This document shows, piece by piece, positions 1 to 4,989 of a stretch of DNA of 7,079 bases (position 1 is the stretch's first letter; every line of letters begins with the position of its first letter). The stretch is taken from assembly GCA_028708585.1 (NCBI GenBank), contig JAQVYO010000079.1:1-7079 (forward strand), read 5' to 3'. A model generated the notes under the pieces. It ran no database searches and had not been told where the DNA came from. It saw only the letters and a list, made by a program, of their open reading frames with translations. Origin of the DNA: Oscillospiraceae bacterium (GTDB taxonomy: Bacteria > Bacillota > Clostridia > Oscillospirales > Oscillospiraceae). Both the position numbers and the translations under genes were made by a program.

Positions 1-469
1 CTAAAAATTCTTCGTCATGGCCGGCTGTGATGGACGCATGAAGTCCAGAGAATATTACACCGAATTTGCCGAAAAGCTTCCGAAGGACACGGTGATTCTT
101 ACGGCGGGCTGCGCGAAGTATCGCTATAACAAACTGAATTTGGGCGATATCGGCGGCATTCCAAGAGTTCTGGACGCCGGACAGTGCAACGACTCCTATT
201 CTCTGGCGGTCATTGCCCTAAAGCTTAAAGAAGTGTTCGGACTCGATGATATCAACAAGCTGCCGATTGCCTTCAATATCGCTTGGTACGAACAGAAGGC
301 CGTCATTGTTCTCTTGGCACTGTTGTACCTGGGCGTGAAGAACATCCACCTCGGTCCCACGCTGCCGGGCTTCCTGTCCCCCAATGTGGCCAAGGTGCTG
401 ATTGAAAAATTCGGAATCGCAGGTGTCGGAACAGTTGACGACGACATCAAACTGTTTATGAATGTCTGA
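1..469 (+). CDS. hcp: Hybrid-cluster protein (hydroxylamine/NO reductase), C-terminal part; 5' end missing
   Basis: This is the C-terminal part of the hybrid-cluster protein, a cytoplasmic Fe-S enzyme that reduces nitric oxide or hydroxylamine and protects anaerobes from nitrosative stress. Numbering from the Met at position 17, C4 (AGCDGR), C32 (AGCAKYR), C57 (AGQCND), E92 and K94 (WYEQKA) match in order and spacing the ligands of the 4Fe-2S-2O hybrid cluster known from Desulfovibrio (C406, the persulfide cysteine, C434, C459, E494, K496). The N-terminal Fe-S motif and the remaining ligands lie outside the window. The Met at 17 is not the real start: it is internal to a conserved block and has no ribosome binding site. 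The family block continues upstream (KFFVMAGCDG), but the codon at 2-4 in this frame is TAA. The gene is therefore either frameshifted here or the sequence end is unreliable. The ferredoxin gene follows after 21 bp, probably in the same operon. Family identity is near certain; intactness is not. Confidence 0.93.
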
Positions 470-490
470 TTAAGAAAGGAATATCAGCAT

Positions 491-679
491 ATGAAAGCGA
501 CGATCGACAGGGAAATCTGTATTTCCTGCGGACTGTGCGCATCAACCTGCCCGGAGGTGTTCCAAATGGCTGATGACGGGCGCGCAGAGGTTTGTGCGGA
601 CCCTGTTCCTGAATCTGCGGAAGACGCCGCCGCGGAAGCGCGGGATAACTGTCCCGCCTCTGTTATCACAGTAGAATAA
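491..679 (+). CDS. Small [4Fe-4S] ferredoxin, 62 aa
   Basis: A short acidic ferredoxin, a soluble one-electron carrier. The N-terminal motif is C10-x2-C13-x2-C16-x3-C20-P and the C-terminal ligand is C54-P. C10, C13, C16 and C54 form a normal set for one [4Fe-4S] cluster. The second CxxCxxC motif of clostridial 2[4Fe-4S] ferredoxins is absent, so C20, and C35 in the middle, are extra cysteines. In known single-cluster ferredoxins of this type (for example Desulfovibrio gigas FdII) the residue equivalent to C20 forms a disulfide. The length is normal for the class. The start at 491 is supported by a purine-rich GAAAGGA at 474-480, 10 nt upstream. The gene begins 21 bp after the hcp stop and is followed by a strong terminator, so it is probably co-transcribed and is a plausible electron donor to Hcp in place of the Hcr reductase of enterobacteria; that partnership is inferred from context. 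Confidence 0.9.
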   Translation: MKATIDREICISCGLCASTCPEVFQMADDGRAEVCADPVPESAEDAAAEARDNCPASVITVE

Positions 680-688
680 CCATAAATC

Positions 689-733
689 AGCGCCCATTTG
701 AAAGGTTTCAGCCATTCAGATGGGCGCTTTTAT
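689..733 (+). terminator. Rho-independent terminator of the hcp-ferredoxin unit
   Basis: The arms at 689-702 and 715-728 pair over 14 bp with one G-U wobble and contain the GC-rich core AGCGCCCAT/ATGGGCGCT. The loop is 12 nt. On the + strand the stem is followed by TTTTATTAAATT, as expected of an intrinsic terminator. It starts 9 bp after the ferredoxin stop. On the - strand the tail is poorer in T, so it is mainly a + strand terminator. Confidence 0.9.
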
Positions 734-860
734 TAAATTGCCAGCTATTAAAGAAACAGATTCGGATCAAAATCGGAAAGCAGGGCAAAGCGGGATTCCA
801 CCCGCAAGTGCAGTGGTTGAGCTGAAAGGCACCCCCAGTTTCCATGTAATCAAATTCCAT
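708..860 (-). CDS. Possible small Cys-containing ORF (50 codons), unrecognised
   Basis: An ATG at 858-860 opens a 50-codon frame ending in TGA at 708-710. A GGGGG tract lies 6 nt upstream; G-rich sites of this kind also precede two transporter genes in this window. The predicted peptide has four cysteines (17, 19, 27, 35, including HCTCGW), a hydrophobic stretch around residues 28-38 and several aromatics. I recognise no family. Against it: the last third lies across the ferredoxin terminator hairpin, it is short, and codon use gives no clear support. It lies 52 bp downstream of the ferritin-like gene on the same strand and could share its transcript. It may be a microprotein, a degraded gene end, or chance. 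Confidence 0.2.
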   Translation of the reverse strand: MEFDYMETGGAFQLNHCTCGWNPALPCFPILIRICFFNSWQFNKSAHLNG

Positions 861-912
861 ATGATACCCCCAGGGTAGCCGCCAAAAACACCGTTAAGTG
901 CCGCTTTTGGCA
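734..912. other. Convergent intergenic gap with small repeats and hairpins
   Basis: About 180 bp between the ends of two converging genes. It holds a perfect 5-bp hairpin (GCGGG 790-794, CCCGC 801-805), two copies of ACCCCCAG at 831-838 and 866-873 each near a TTCCAT element, and the hairpin at 881-911. I see no riboswitch or known RNA family. The only coding possibility is the 50-codon - strand frame listed separately. Confidence 0.4.
881..911 (-). terminator. Weak hairpin after the ferritin-like gene
   Basis: GCCAAAA (881-887) pairs with TTTTGGC (905-911), and an inner CAC/GTG (889-891, 898-900) closes a 6-nt loop, leaving an asymmetric internal bulge. It begins 1 bp after the stop codon of the ferritin-like gene on the - strand. 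There is no T-tract beyond the stem on that strand, so it may be a 3'-end stabiliser or a weak terminator rather than a standard one. Confidence 0.35.
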
Positions 913-1209
913 TCAACGATCGCCCAGCATTTCACGGACCTCTTCTTCGCCATCCGCAAACAGCTCGGCCTCTTTTGGGTCAAGCGTTCTGAGCAACGTC
1001 ATCAGCTCCCCAATATGCGCTTTTTCTTCGTCACGGATATCCCCAATGACCCTTTTCGCCATTTCATTATCCGTTGCCTGCACATGGGAATCATACAGGT
1101 AAATGGCTTCCAGTTCCCCTGCAATATCTAGGCGGATCGCCTGCATCAATTCTTCCTTGGTCATCTTGCGATCTACATTCCCTTGGAATGGATTTGCAAA
1201 AGCCGGCAT
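913..1209 (-). CDS. Ferritin-like protein of the encapsulated-ferritin (EncFtn) type, 98 aa
   Basis: A short two-helix ferritin-like protein. Members of this family dimerise so that two half-sites build a di-iron ferroxidase centre, oxidising Fe(II); many are packed inside encapsulin nanocompartments. The first helix has E32 and E34 in GELEAIYLYD with Y39/D40, and the second has E61, E62 and H65 in RDEEKAH. This is the same spacing as the metal site of Rhodospirillum rubrum EncFtn (ExxE-type helix plus DEEKxH). The opening MPAFANPFQG...DRKMTKEELMQAIR resembles clostridial and thermophile members. The length of about 95-100 residues is normal. The start is fixed by GGAGG at 1219-1223, 9 nt upstream of the ATG. 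The gene stands alone, with its own promoter, between a convergent ferredoxin gene and the betaine operon. No encapsulin gene is in the window and no obvious cargo-loading tail is seen at the C-terminus (REMLGDR), so encapsulation is inference only. Confidence 0.82.
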   Translation of the reverse strand: MPAFANPFQGNVDRKMTKEELMQAIRLDIAGELEAIYLYDSHVQATDNEMAKRVIGDIRDEEKAHIGELMTLLRTLDPKEAELFADGEEEVREMLGDR

Positions 1210-1267
1210 ATCTTTTATCCTCCGTTTCTATTTTGATTGGGAAAAGCTCTTTCTGTGTGATGTATGA

Positions 1268-1286
1268 GAAGCAAACACAATGCTTC
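1268..1286 (-). promoter_or_regulatory. Leader hairpin upstream of the ferritin-like gene
   Basis: GAAGCA (1268-1273) and TGCTTC (1281-1286) form a 6-bp stem with a 7-nt loop inside the predicted 5' leader of the ferritin-like mRNA. It could be an operator half-site pair or an mRNA structure. No Fur or PerR box is clearly recognisable. Confidence 0.3.
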
Positions 1287-1294
1287 ATAACAGC

Positions 1295-1323
1295 AGTATA
1301 TTTCATTTTTCTATAAAAATCAA
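1295..1323 (-). promoter_or_regulatory. Sigma-A-type promoter of the ferritin-like gene
   Basis: On the - strand TTGATT (1318-1323) is followed after exactly 17 bp by TATACT (1295-1300). Both boxes are one base or two from consensus and the spacer is AT-rich. Transcription would start near 1288 and leave a leader of about 80 nt before the ATG. Confidence 0.65.
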
Positions 1324-1489
1324 TCAAATTTCGTTTTATCCCGCTGACATCCGGGCGGCAAATCGGGTGCTTTTCCGCTTCCTGTTTTTTAGCGCTAAGA
1401 TTTCGGCTTTGCCCATTTACCAGCATATTTTGTTTGCCATCAAAAACGCATACCAAATCAGAATCCATCATGCCAGCATATCAGCAGGA
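1324..1489. other. Intergenic stretch with no gene seen
   Basis: Together with the promoter and leader to its left this makes a gap of about 385 bp between the ferritin-like gene and the betaine-receptor gene. Frames on both strands are open for some 90-130 codons, but they lack ribosome binding sites, overlap the promoter or terminator, and give no recognisable protein. I see no RNA gene. Confidence 0.5.
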
Positions 1490-1540
1490 AAAAGCGCGCG
1501 GCCCATTGGCTTCCATCCAATGAGCCGCGCGCTTTTCGGT
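1489..1540 (-). terminator. Long bidirectional terminator hairpin of the betaine transporter operon
   Basis: Arms 1490-1509 and 1517-1536 pair over 20 bp with a single mismatch (1503 against 1523) around a 7-nt loop. The outer part is AAAAGCGCGCGGC and its complement. On the - strand the stem ends in TTTTT, about 55 bp after the stop of the substrate-binding protein gene. On the + strand it ends in TTTT-CGG-TTTT, so it could also block transcription from the other side. Confidence 0.9.
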
Positions 1541-1594
1541 TTTATATGAAGAACCGATGGTGCCATAGCGCCATGCCGTTTATAGACGGCCTGC

Positions 1595-2494
1595 TTAGCT
1601 GATCCAGCTGTTTACAATGTCCTTATTGTCCTGCATCCATTGTTTTGCCGCTGCTTCTGGCTCCATTCCATCATTGATGAGACCTTCCAGAGTGCCGACC
1701 TGCGCATCCGTCATTTTAAACTTCTTCAGCATAGCTGCAACCTTTGGCTGTTTTTCGCTGAAATTTTTATTGGCCAGCGTGTGAAGCTGTTCCGCTTCGC
1801 CAAATGCCTTTTGGGGATCCTCCAGATATTTGAGGTCATATTTGGCAAATATCCAGTGGGGACTCCATCCGGTGATTGCAATCCATTCATTTTTGTTATA
1901 TGCCGTTTCCAACGTGGCCAGCATAGCCGACTCGCTGCTTTGTACCAACTCAAATCCAAGATTATAGGACTCGTTGGCTTTGGTGGCCGATTTCATAATT
2001 CCGGCGCCGGGATCAATGCCAATAATCTTCCCATTAAATTTATCCTTTTGATCTTTCAGCTGCGTAATGGAATCAATGGTAACGTATTTCGGAACGACAA
2101 TGCCGAGTTTCGCTGAACCTTCATACCATACGCCGTAGTCTTCTAGGCTGTTTTGATACTCTTCCCAATATACCTTGTGGGTAATAGGCAGCCAAGAGTC
2201 CATAAATACATCAATATTTCCTTTGCTCAATCCCACAAACAAAGGCGCAGTATCCAACTGGGACAGCTCAACCTGATAGCCTTGATCTTCAAGGATCACT
2301 TTCCAAAGGTTCGTAACCGCAATACATTCTGCCCAGTTTACATAGCCAATTTTTACGGTTCCTTTCCCTCCGGCGGAAGCGCTTCCCGTTCCCGTCGCTT
2401 GATTGGTACTAGCGCACCCAGCGGCCACGCCCAGCACCAACACGAGGCTTAACACGAAAATCATACATTTTTTCAGCCGTTTTGTCCACTTCAT
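1595..2494 (-). CDS. opuAC: Glycine betaine/proline ABC transporter substrate-binding lipoprotein (OpuAC/ProX type)
   Basis: The external receptor of a compatible-solute importer, anchored to the outer face of the membrane by a lipid. Residues 1-26 are a lysine-rich n-region plus a hydrophobic segment, ending in VAAGC with the lipidated Cys at 27; a Ser/Gly/Thr-rich linker follows to about residue 44. The mature part begins KIGYVNWAE and contains W54, W101 (FMDSWLP), W110 (YWEEY), W210 and W214 (GWSPHWIF). These are the aromatic residues from which OpuAC/ProX-type proteins build the cage around the quaternary ammonium group. The length (299 aa) fits the OpuAC class. The start is supported by AAGGAGG at 2505-2511, 10 nt upstream, the strongest site in the operon, which suits a receptor needed in excess. 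It is the last gene of the operon, 22 bp after the permease. Exact specificity (glycine betaine, proline betaine, carnitine or choline) cannot be read with certainty. Confidence 0.93.
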   Translation of the reverse strand: MKWTKRLKKCMIFVLSLVLVLGVAAGCASTNQATGTGSASAGGKGTVKIGYVNWAECIAVTNLWKVILEDQGYQVELSQLDTAPLFVGLSKGNIDVFMDSWLPITHKVYWEEYQNSLEDYGVWYEGSAKLGIVVPKYVTIDSITQLKDQKDKFNGKIIGIDPGAGIMKSATKANESYNLGFELVQSSESAMLATLETAYNKNEWIAITGWSPHWIFAKYDLKYLEDPQKAFGEAEQLHTLANKNFSEKQPKVAAMLKKFKMTDAQVGTLEGLINDGMEPEAAAKQWMQDNKDIVNSWIS

Positions 2495-2516
2495 TCGCTT
2501 CGTTCCTCCTTCAATC

Positions 2517-3356
2517 TCATTTTTTATCTTCCGTTTTAAACGAACGTCCGATCCCCTGGGTCATTCGATCCAAAATAATCGCCATAATCACCACGGCAAC
2601 TCCATATTCAAAGCCCATTCCGATCTTCAGCTGTCCAATCGCCTCCAGTACGCCTGCGCCCAATCCGCCTGCTCCGATCATGGCCGCAATCACGACCATA
2701 GATAAAGAAAGCATCATGGTCTGGTTGATTCCCGCCAAAATCGTGGGCATCGCCACCGGAAGCTGAATTTTCCACAAAAGCTCGCCCGGGGAAGAGCCAA
2801 ACGCTTCTCCCACCTCCACAAGATCAACCGGTACCTGACGAATTCCCAAATCCGCAAGCCGGATGACCGGCGGCATGGCAAAAATAACGGTCGCAAATAC
2901 CGCCGGTACTTTCCCGATTCCGAAAAACAGCAGCGCGGGAATCAGATAAACAAAGGAAGGCATGGTTTGCATAAAGTCCAGGATGGGCGAAATCACCACA
3001 TGAAACCGACTGCTTCTGCCGGCAAGAACTCCCAGCGGCAAACCGATCAGAATAGAAACCAGGGCGGATAGGATCACCAAAATCAAGGTGTCGATAAACG
3101 AGGGCCATAATCCGAGATTATAGATAAACAGCAAGCCGATTATCGTTCCCAAGGACAGCTTCCAGCTACGCGCCCGCCAGGCAATGACGGCAAACACCAA
3201 TATAATTACCCACCAAGGAATAAATAACAGGACGTCTTTAAACTGGCCGATCCCGTTGTTGAATGCACTGGAAAACGCGTCAAGACCGCTTCCGCAGTGA
3301 ATCTGCAGCCATTTCACTCCCTGGTCGATCCACATTCCCAAAGGAATTTTAGGCAT
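2517..3356 (-). CDS. opuAB: Glycine betaine/proline ABC transporter permease (OpuAB/ProW type), 279 aa
   Basis: The membrane channel of the importer. Hydrophobic segments lie near residues 43-60, 66-83, 91-112, 127-146, 151-165, 215-240 and 250-265. The cytoplasmic EAA loop that docks on the ATPase is EAFGSSPGELLWKIQLP (184-200), and GAGGLGAGVLEAI (about 228-240) is also typical of the family. The length is normal for OpuAB. I chose the ATG at 3354-3356 over an upstream in-frame ATG at 3470: the upstream extension lies wholly inside the ATPase gene, and a GGGGGG ribosome binding site stands 7 nt before the chosen start. The gene overlaps the end of the ATPase gene by 8 nt, a sign of translational coupling. 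Confidence 0.94.
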   Translation of the reverse strand: MPKIPLGMWIDQGVKWLQIHCGSGLDAFSSAFNNGIGQFKDVLLFIPWWVIILVFAVIAWRARSWKLSLGTIIGLLFIYNLGLWPSFIDTLILVILSALVSILIGLPLGVLAGRSSRFHVVISPILDFMQTMPSFVYLIPALLFFGIGKVPAVFATVIFAMPPVIRLADLGIRQVPVDLVEVGEAFGSSPGELLWKIQLPVAMPTILAGINQTMMLSLSMVVIAAMIGAGGLGAGVLEAIGQLKIGMGFEYGVAVVIMAIILDRMTQGIGRSFKTEDKK

Positions 3357-4560
3357 GTCCAATCCCCCCATTTTCAGATGCCAACGCGGCAAGAACAGAA
3401 CCGCGCACAATAATTCCAAGCAGCTTATGGTCCTCATCCACAACCGCCATAGGCAGCTTGCTTTCCGCAATCACACCCAAAGTATCCTGAATGGGGACAT
3501 TTTCCCTAACCACAGGCCCTTGCTCCAATTCCACATGATGGAGGCTGGTCACTCCGGCATTCCTGGCTTCCACAGCTTTATCCACCGTAATCAGCCCTTG
3601 ATATTTCTTCTCCTTATCCACCACAAACAAACTCGAGAGTCCTTGCTCCTTCATGGTGCGAAGGGCAACGTTGGGACCGTCCCGCAGCGTAATCAGCGGC
3701 TGCGCTTTTTTCATCACATCGCTGGTCGTTAAAATTCTGCTCCGGTCCACCCCTCTGACAAATTTAGCCACATAATCATCCACCGGGTTTGTCGTAATCT
3801 CTTCCGGTGTTCCAATTTGAACCAAAGCTCCGTCCCGCAGAAAGGCAATCCGGTCTCCCAGTTTCAGCGCCTCATTTAAGTCGTGAGTAATAAATACGAT
3901 GGTTTTGTTCATTCTCTGCTGAAGACTCAGAAGCTCATCTTGCATCTCTTCTCGAATCAAAGGATCCAGCGCGCTGAACGCCTCGTCCATCAAAAGAATA
4001 TCCGCATCGTTGGCAAGCGCTCTCGCAAGGCCCACACGCTGTTTCATTCCCCCGCTCAATTGAGATGGATATTTGTTTTCCCAGCCTTTCAGCCCAACTA
4101 GATCCAGCATCCGGCTTGCCTTTTCCTCTCGCTCCTGCTTCCCGATTTTCTTCACTTCTAATCCATAACCCGTGTTTTGAAGAACCGAGCGATGCGGCAG
4201 TAAAGCAAATTGCTGAAAAACCATGGCTGTTTTATCCTGGCGGATTTTTCTGAGTTCTTTGGCCCCTAATTTCGTGATATCGATTCCATCAATTAAGACC
4301 GTCCCGGAAGTCGGCTCAATCAATCGGTTGAGGCAACGCAAAATGGTTGATTTTCCACTTCCGGAAAGGCCCATCACCACAAATATTTCACCTTGCCTCA
4401 CGGTAAAGCTGACATCGTTTACCCCGACCGTCTGCCCGGTCTCCTCTAAAATTTCGTCTTTTCCTTTCCCTTCCGCCAATAGTTTCATGGCTTTCTGTGG
4501 ATGATGGTCAAATATCTTAATCAGATTTTTTACGACAATTTTTTCGTCTAAATCCGGCAT
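3349..4560 (-). CDS. opuAA: Glycine betaine/proline ABC transporter ATPase with C-terminal CBS pair (OpuAA/ProV type), 403 aa
   Basis: The nucleotide-binding subunit that powers betaine import. All motifs are intact: Walker A GLSGSGKST (64-72), Q-loop Gln116 (VFQQFALLPH), signature LSGGMKQR (168-175), Walker B with catalytic Glu (ILLMDE, 188-193), and the switch His226 (ITHD). The N-terminal insert with HHPQKAMKLLAEGK before Walker A is typical of the ProV/OpuAA family. Residues about 275-395 form two CBS domains (LSSLFVVDKEKKYQGLIT; LPMAVVDEDHKLLGIIV). In the related lactococcal OpuA, CBS domains gate transport by ionic strength, so osmotic control at protein level is likely here. The ATG at 4558-4560 is preferred over the one at 4587 because AAGGGGGG (4566-4573) is 5 nt upstream. 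It is first in the operon, with its own promoter. Confidence 0.95.
   Translation of the reverse strand: MPDLDEKIVVKNLIKIFDHHPQKAMKLLAEGKGKDEILEETGQTVGVNDVSFTVRQGEIFVVMGLSGSGKSTILRCLNRLIEPTSGTVLIDGIDITKLGAKELRKIRQDKTAMVFQQFALLPHRSVLQNTGYGLEVKKIGKQEREEKASRMLDLVGLKGWENKYPSQLSGGMKQRVGLARALANDADILLMDEAFSALDPLIREEMQDELLSLQQRMNKTIVFITHDLNEALKLGDRIAFLRDGALVQIGTPEEITTNPVDDYVAKFVRGVDRSRILTTSDVMKKAQPLITLRDGPNVALRTMKEQGLSSLFVVDKEKKYQGLITVDKAVEARNAGVTSLHHVELEQGPVVRENVPIQDTLGVIAESKLPMAVVDEDHKLLGIIVRGSVLAALASENGGIGHA
3364..3369 (-). promoter_or_regulatory. Ribosome binding site of the permease gene, inside the ATPase gene
   Basis: GGGGGG, 7 nt before the ATG at 3356. It is all G rather than GGAGG and lies within the last codons of the ATPase gene. 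It decides the permease start and fits coupled translation. Confidence 0.6.
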
Positions 4561-4565
4561 AATTT

Positions 4566-4573
4566 CCCCCCTT
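4566..4573 (-). promoter_or_regulatory. Ribosome binding site of the ATPase gene
   Basis: AAGGGGGG, 5 nt before the ATG at 4560. It decides the ATPase start against the in-frame upstream ATG at 4587, which would place this site inside the coding region. Confidence 0.65.
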
Positions 4574-4588
4574 GAAAATAAATTCACA

Positions 4589-4606
4589 ATTTTGCGGCTG
4601 CAAAAT
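4589..4606 (-). promoter_or_regulatory. Palindrome in the betaine operon leader
   Basis: ATTTTGC (4589-4595) and GCAAAAT (4600-4606) are perfect complements around GGCT, forming an 18-bp palindrome in the 5' leader, 28 bp before the ATPase start. A further TTTGCG/CGCAAA pair (4591-4596, 4615-4620) could form an alternative stem. It could be an operator or an mRNA hairpin near the ribosome binding site; no known regulator is assigned. Confidence 0.4.
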
Positions 4607-4666
4607 ATTCGCGGCGCAAATCGGCGCTATCAAACGTTTCTCACTCAAAACCAGTTTTTGTTACTT

Positions 4667-4903
4667 TTATATTATACCAGTTTTATTCCAAATTGACAAC
4701 CCATACTTTTGGAAAGAGTTGTGGGTTGCCAATTGCCGGCGTCTTTGCACACCATTGGGCCAAATGAGCCAAACGCCGCTGGGAGCGGGAAAGGCAAATA
4801 CAGGCGGGGCATCGGGGTTTTCCTTTACCAGTTCTGCAATGGTCTCCAGCGCTAAATATTGATGGCTTTCGCCACCTTTTCTCAGCAGCATGGAGGCATT
4901 CAA
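4667..4903 (-). CDS. Unrecognised short ORF (up to 78 codons), doubtful
   Basis: A - strand frame opening with TTG at 4903 (or ATG at 4891) and closing at 4667. The part from GESHQYLALETIAELVKENP to FPAPSGVWLIWPNGVQ reads like ordinary protein: a possible amphipathic helix, then a Pro/Trp-rich segment. I do not recognise a family. No ribosome binding site precedes either start, its 5' end abuts the terminator of the upstream gene, and its 3' end runs through the promoter and dyad of the betaine operon. A decayed gene fragment is at least as likely as a functional small protein. Confidence 0.25.
   Translation of the reverse strand: MNASMLLRKGGESHQYLALETIAELVKENPDAPPVFAFPAPSGVWLIWPNGVQRRRQLATHNSFQKYGLSIWNKTGII
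4671..4699 (-). promoter_or_regulatory. Promoter of the betaine transporter operon (extended -10)
   Basis: On the - strand TTGTCA (4694-4699) and TATAAT (4671-4676) are separated by exactly 17 bp, with TGG directly before the -10 box, giving an extended -10 (TGnTATAAT). This is the best sigma-A promoter in the window. Transcription would start near 4664, leaving a leader of about 100 nt. Confidence 0.85.
4691..4734. promoter_or_regulatory. 44-bp dyad over the -35 box of the betaine operon promoter: operator candidate
   Basis: AATTGACAACCCA (4691-4703) and TGGGTTGCCAATT (4722-4734) are inverted repeats of 13 bp with one mismatch, separated by 18 bp. The inner arm contains the whole -35 hexamer (4694-4699); the outer arm lies just upstream. 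Half-sites about 31 bp apart, centre to centre, place them near three helical turns, on similar faces. This suits a dimeric or looping transcription factor, but the regulator is unknown. A terminator is less likely, since no T-run follows on either strand. Confidence 0.5.
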
Positions 4904-4933
4904 AAGGACCGCGGCAAAACTACCGCGGTCCTT
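4904..4933 (-). terminator. Terminator of the SLH/L,D-transpeptidase gene
   Basis: AAGGACCGCGG (4904-4914) and CCGCGGTCCTT (4923-4933) form a perfect 11-bp GC-rich stem with an 8-nt loop. On the - strand it ends in TTTT and lies 56 bp after the stop codon of the SLH protein gene. On the + strand TTGGTTTT follows, so some activity both ways is possible. Confidence 0.85.
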
Positions 4934-4989
4934 GGTTTTCCCTGAAAATATAAATGCACCTTAAATTTTGGCAAATGGCGCCATAAAAA

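Noticed and set aside
734..912. Riboswitch or small RNA between the ferredoxin and ferritin-like genes
   Set aside because: The gap lies at the 3' ends of converging genes, no promoter is evident, and the short hairpins match no riboswitch core that I recognise.
1091..1471. 126-codon - strand frame overlapping the ferritin-like gene
   Set aside because: No ribosome binding site, it covers the promoter and start of the ferritin-like gene in another frame, and the product is unlike any family I know.
1280..1549. 89-codon + strand frame in the intergenic region
   Set aside because: It reads through the long terminator hairpin, lacks a ribosome binding site and is rich in residues expected from AT-rich noncoding DNA.
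3357..3470. N-terminal extension of the permease to an upstream ATG
   Set aside because: The added 38 residues lie entirely within the ATPase gene in another frame, and the ribosome binding site and family alignment both favour the ATG at 3356.
4561..4587. N-terminal extension of the ATPase to the ATG at 4587
   Set aside because: It would place the strong AAGGGGGG site inside the coding region; no site of similar quality precedes 4587.
4632..4639. AAACGTTT palindrome as a catabolite-response (CcpA) or LacI-family operator
   Set aside because: The flanks do not match the cre consensus on either strand; an 8-bp palindrome alone is too weak.
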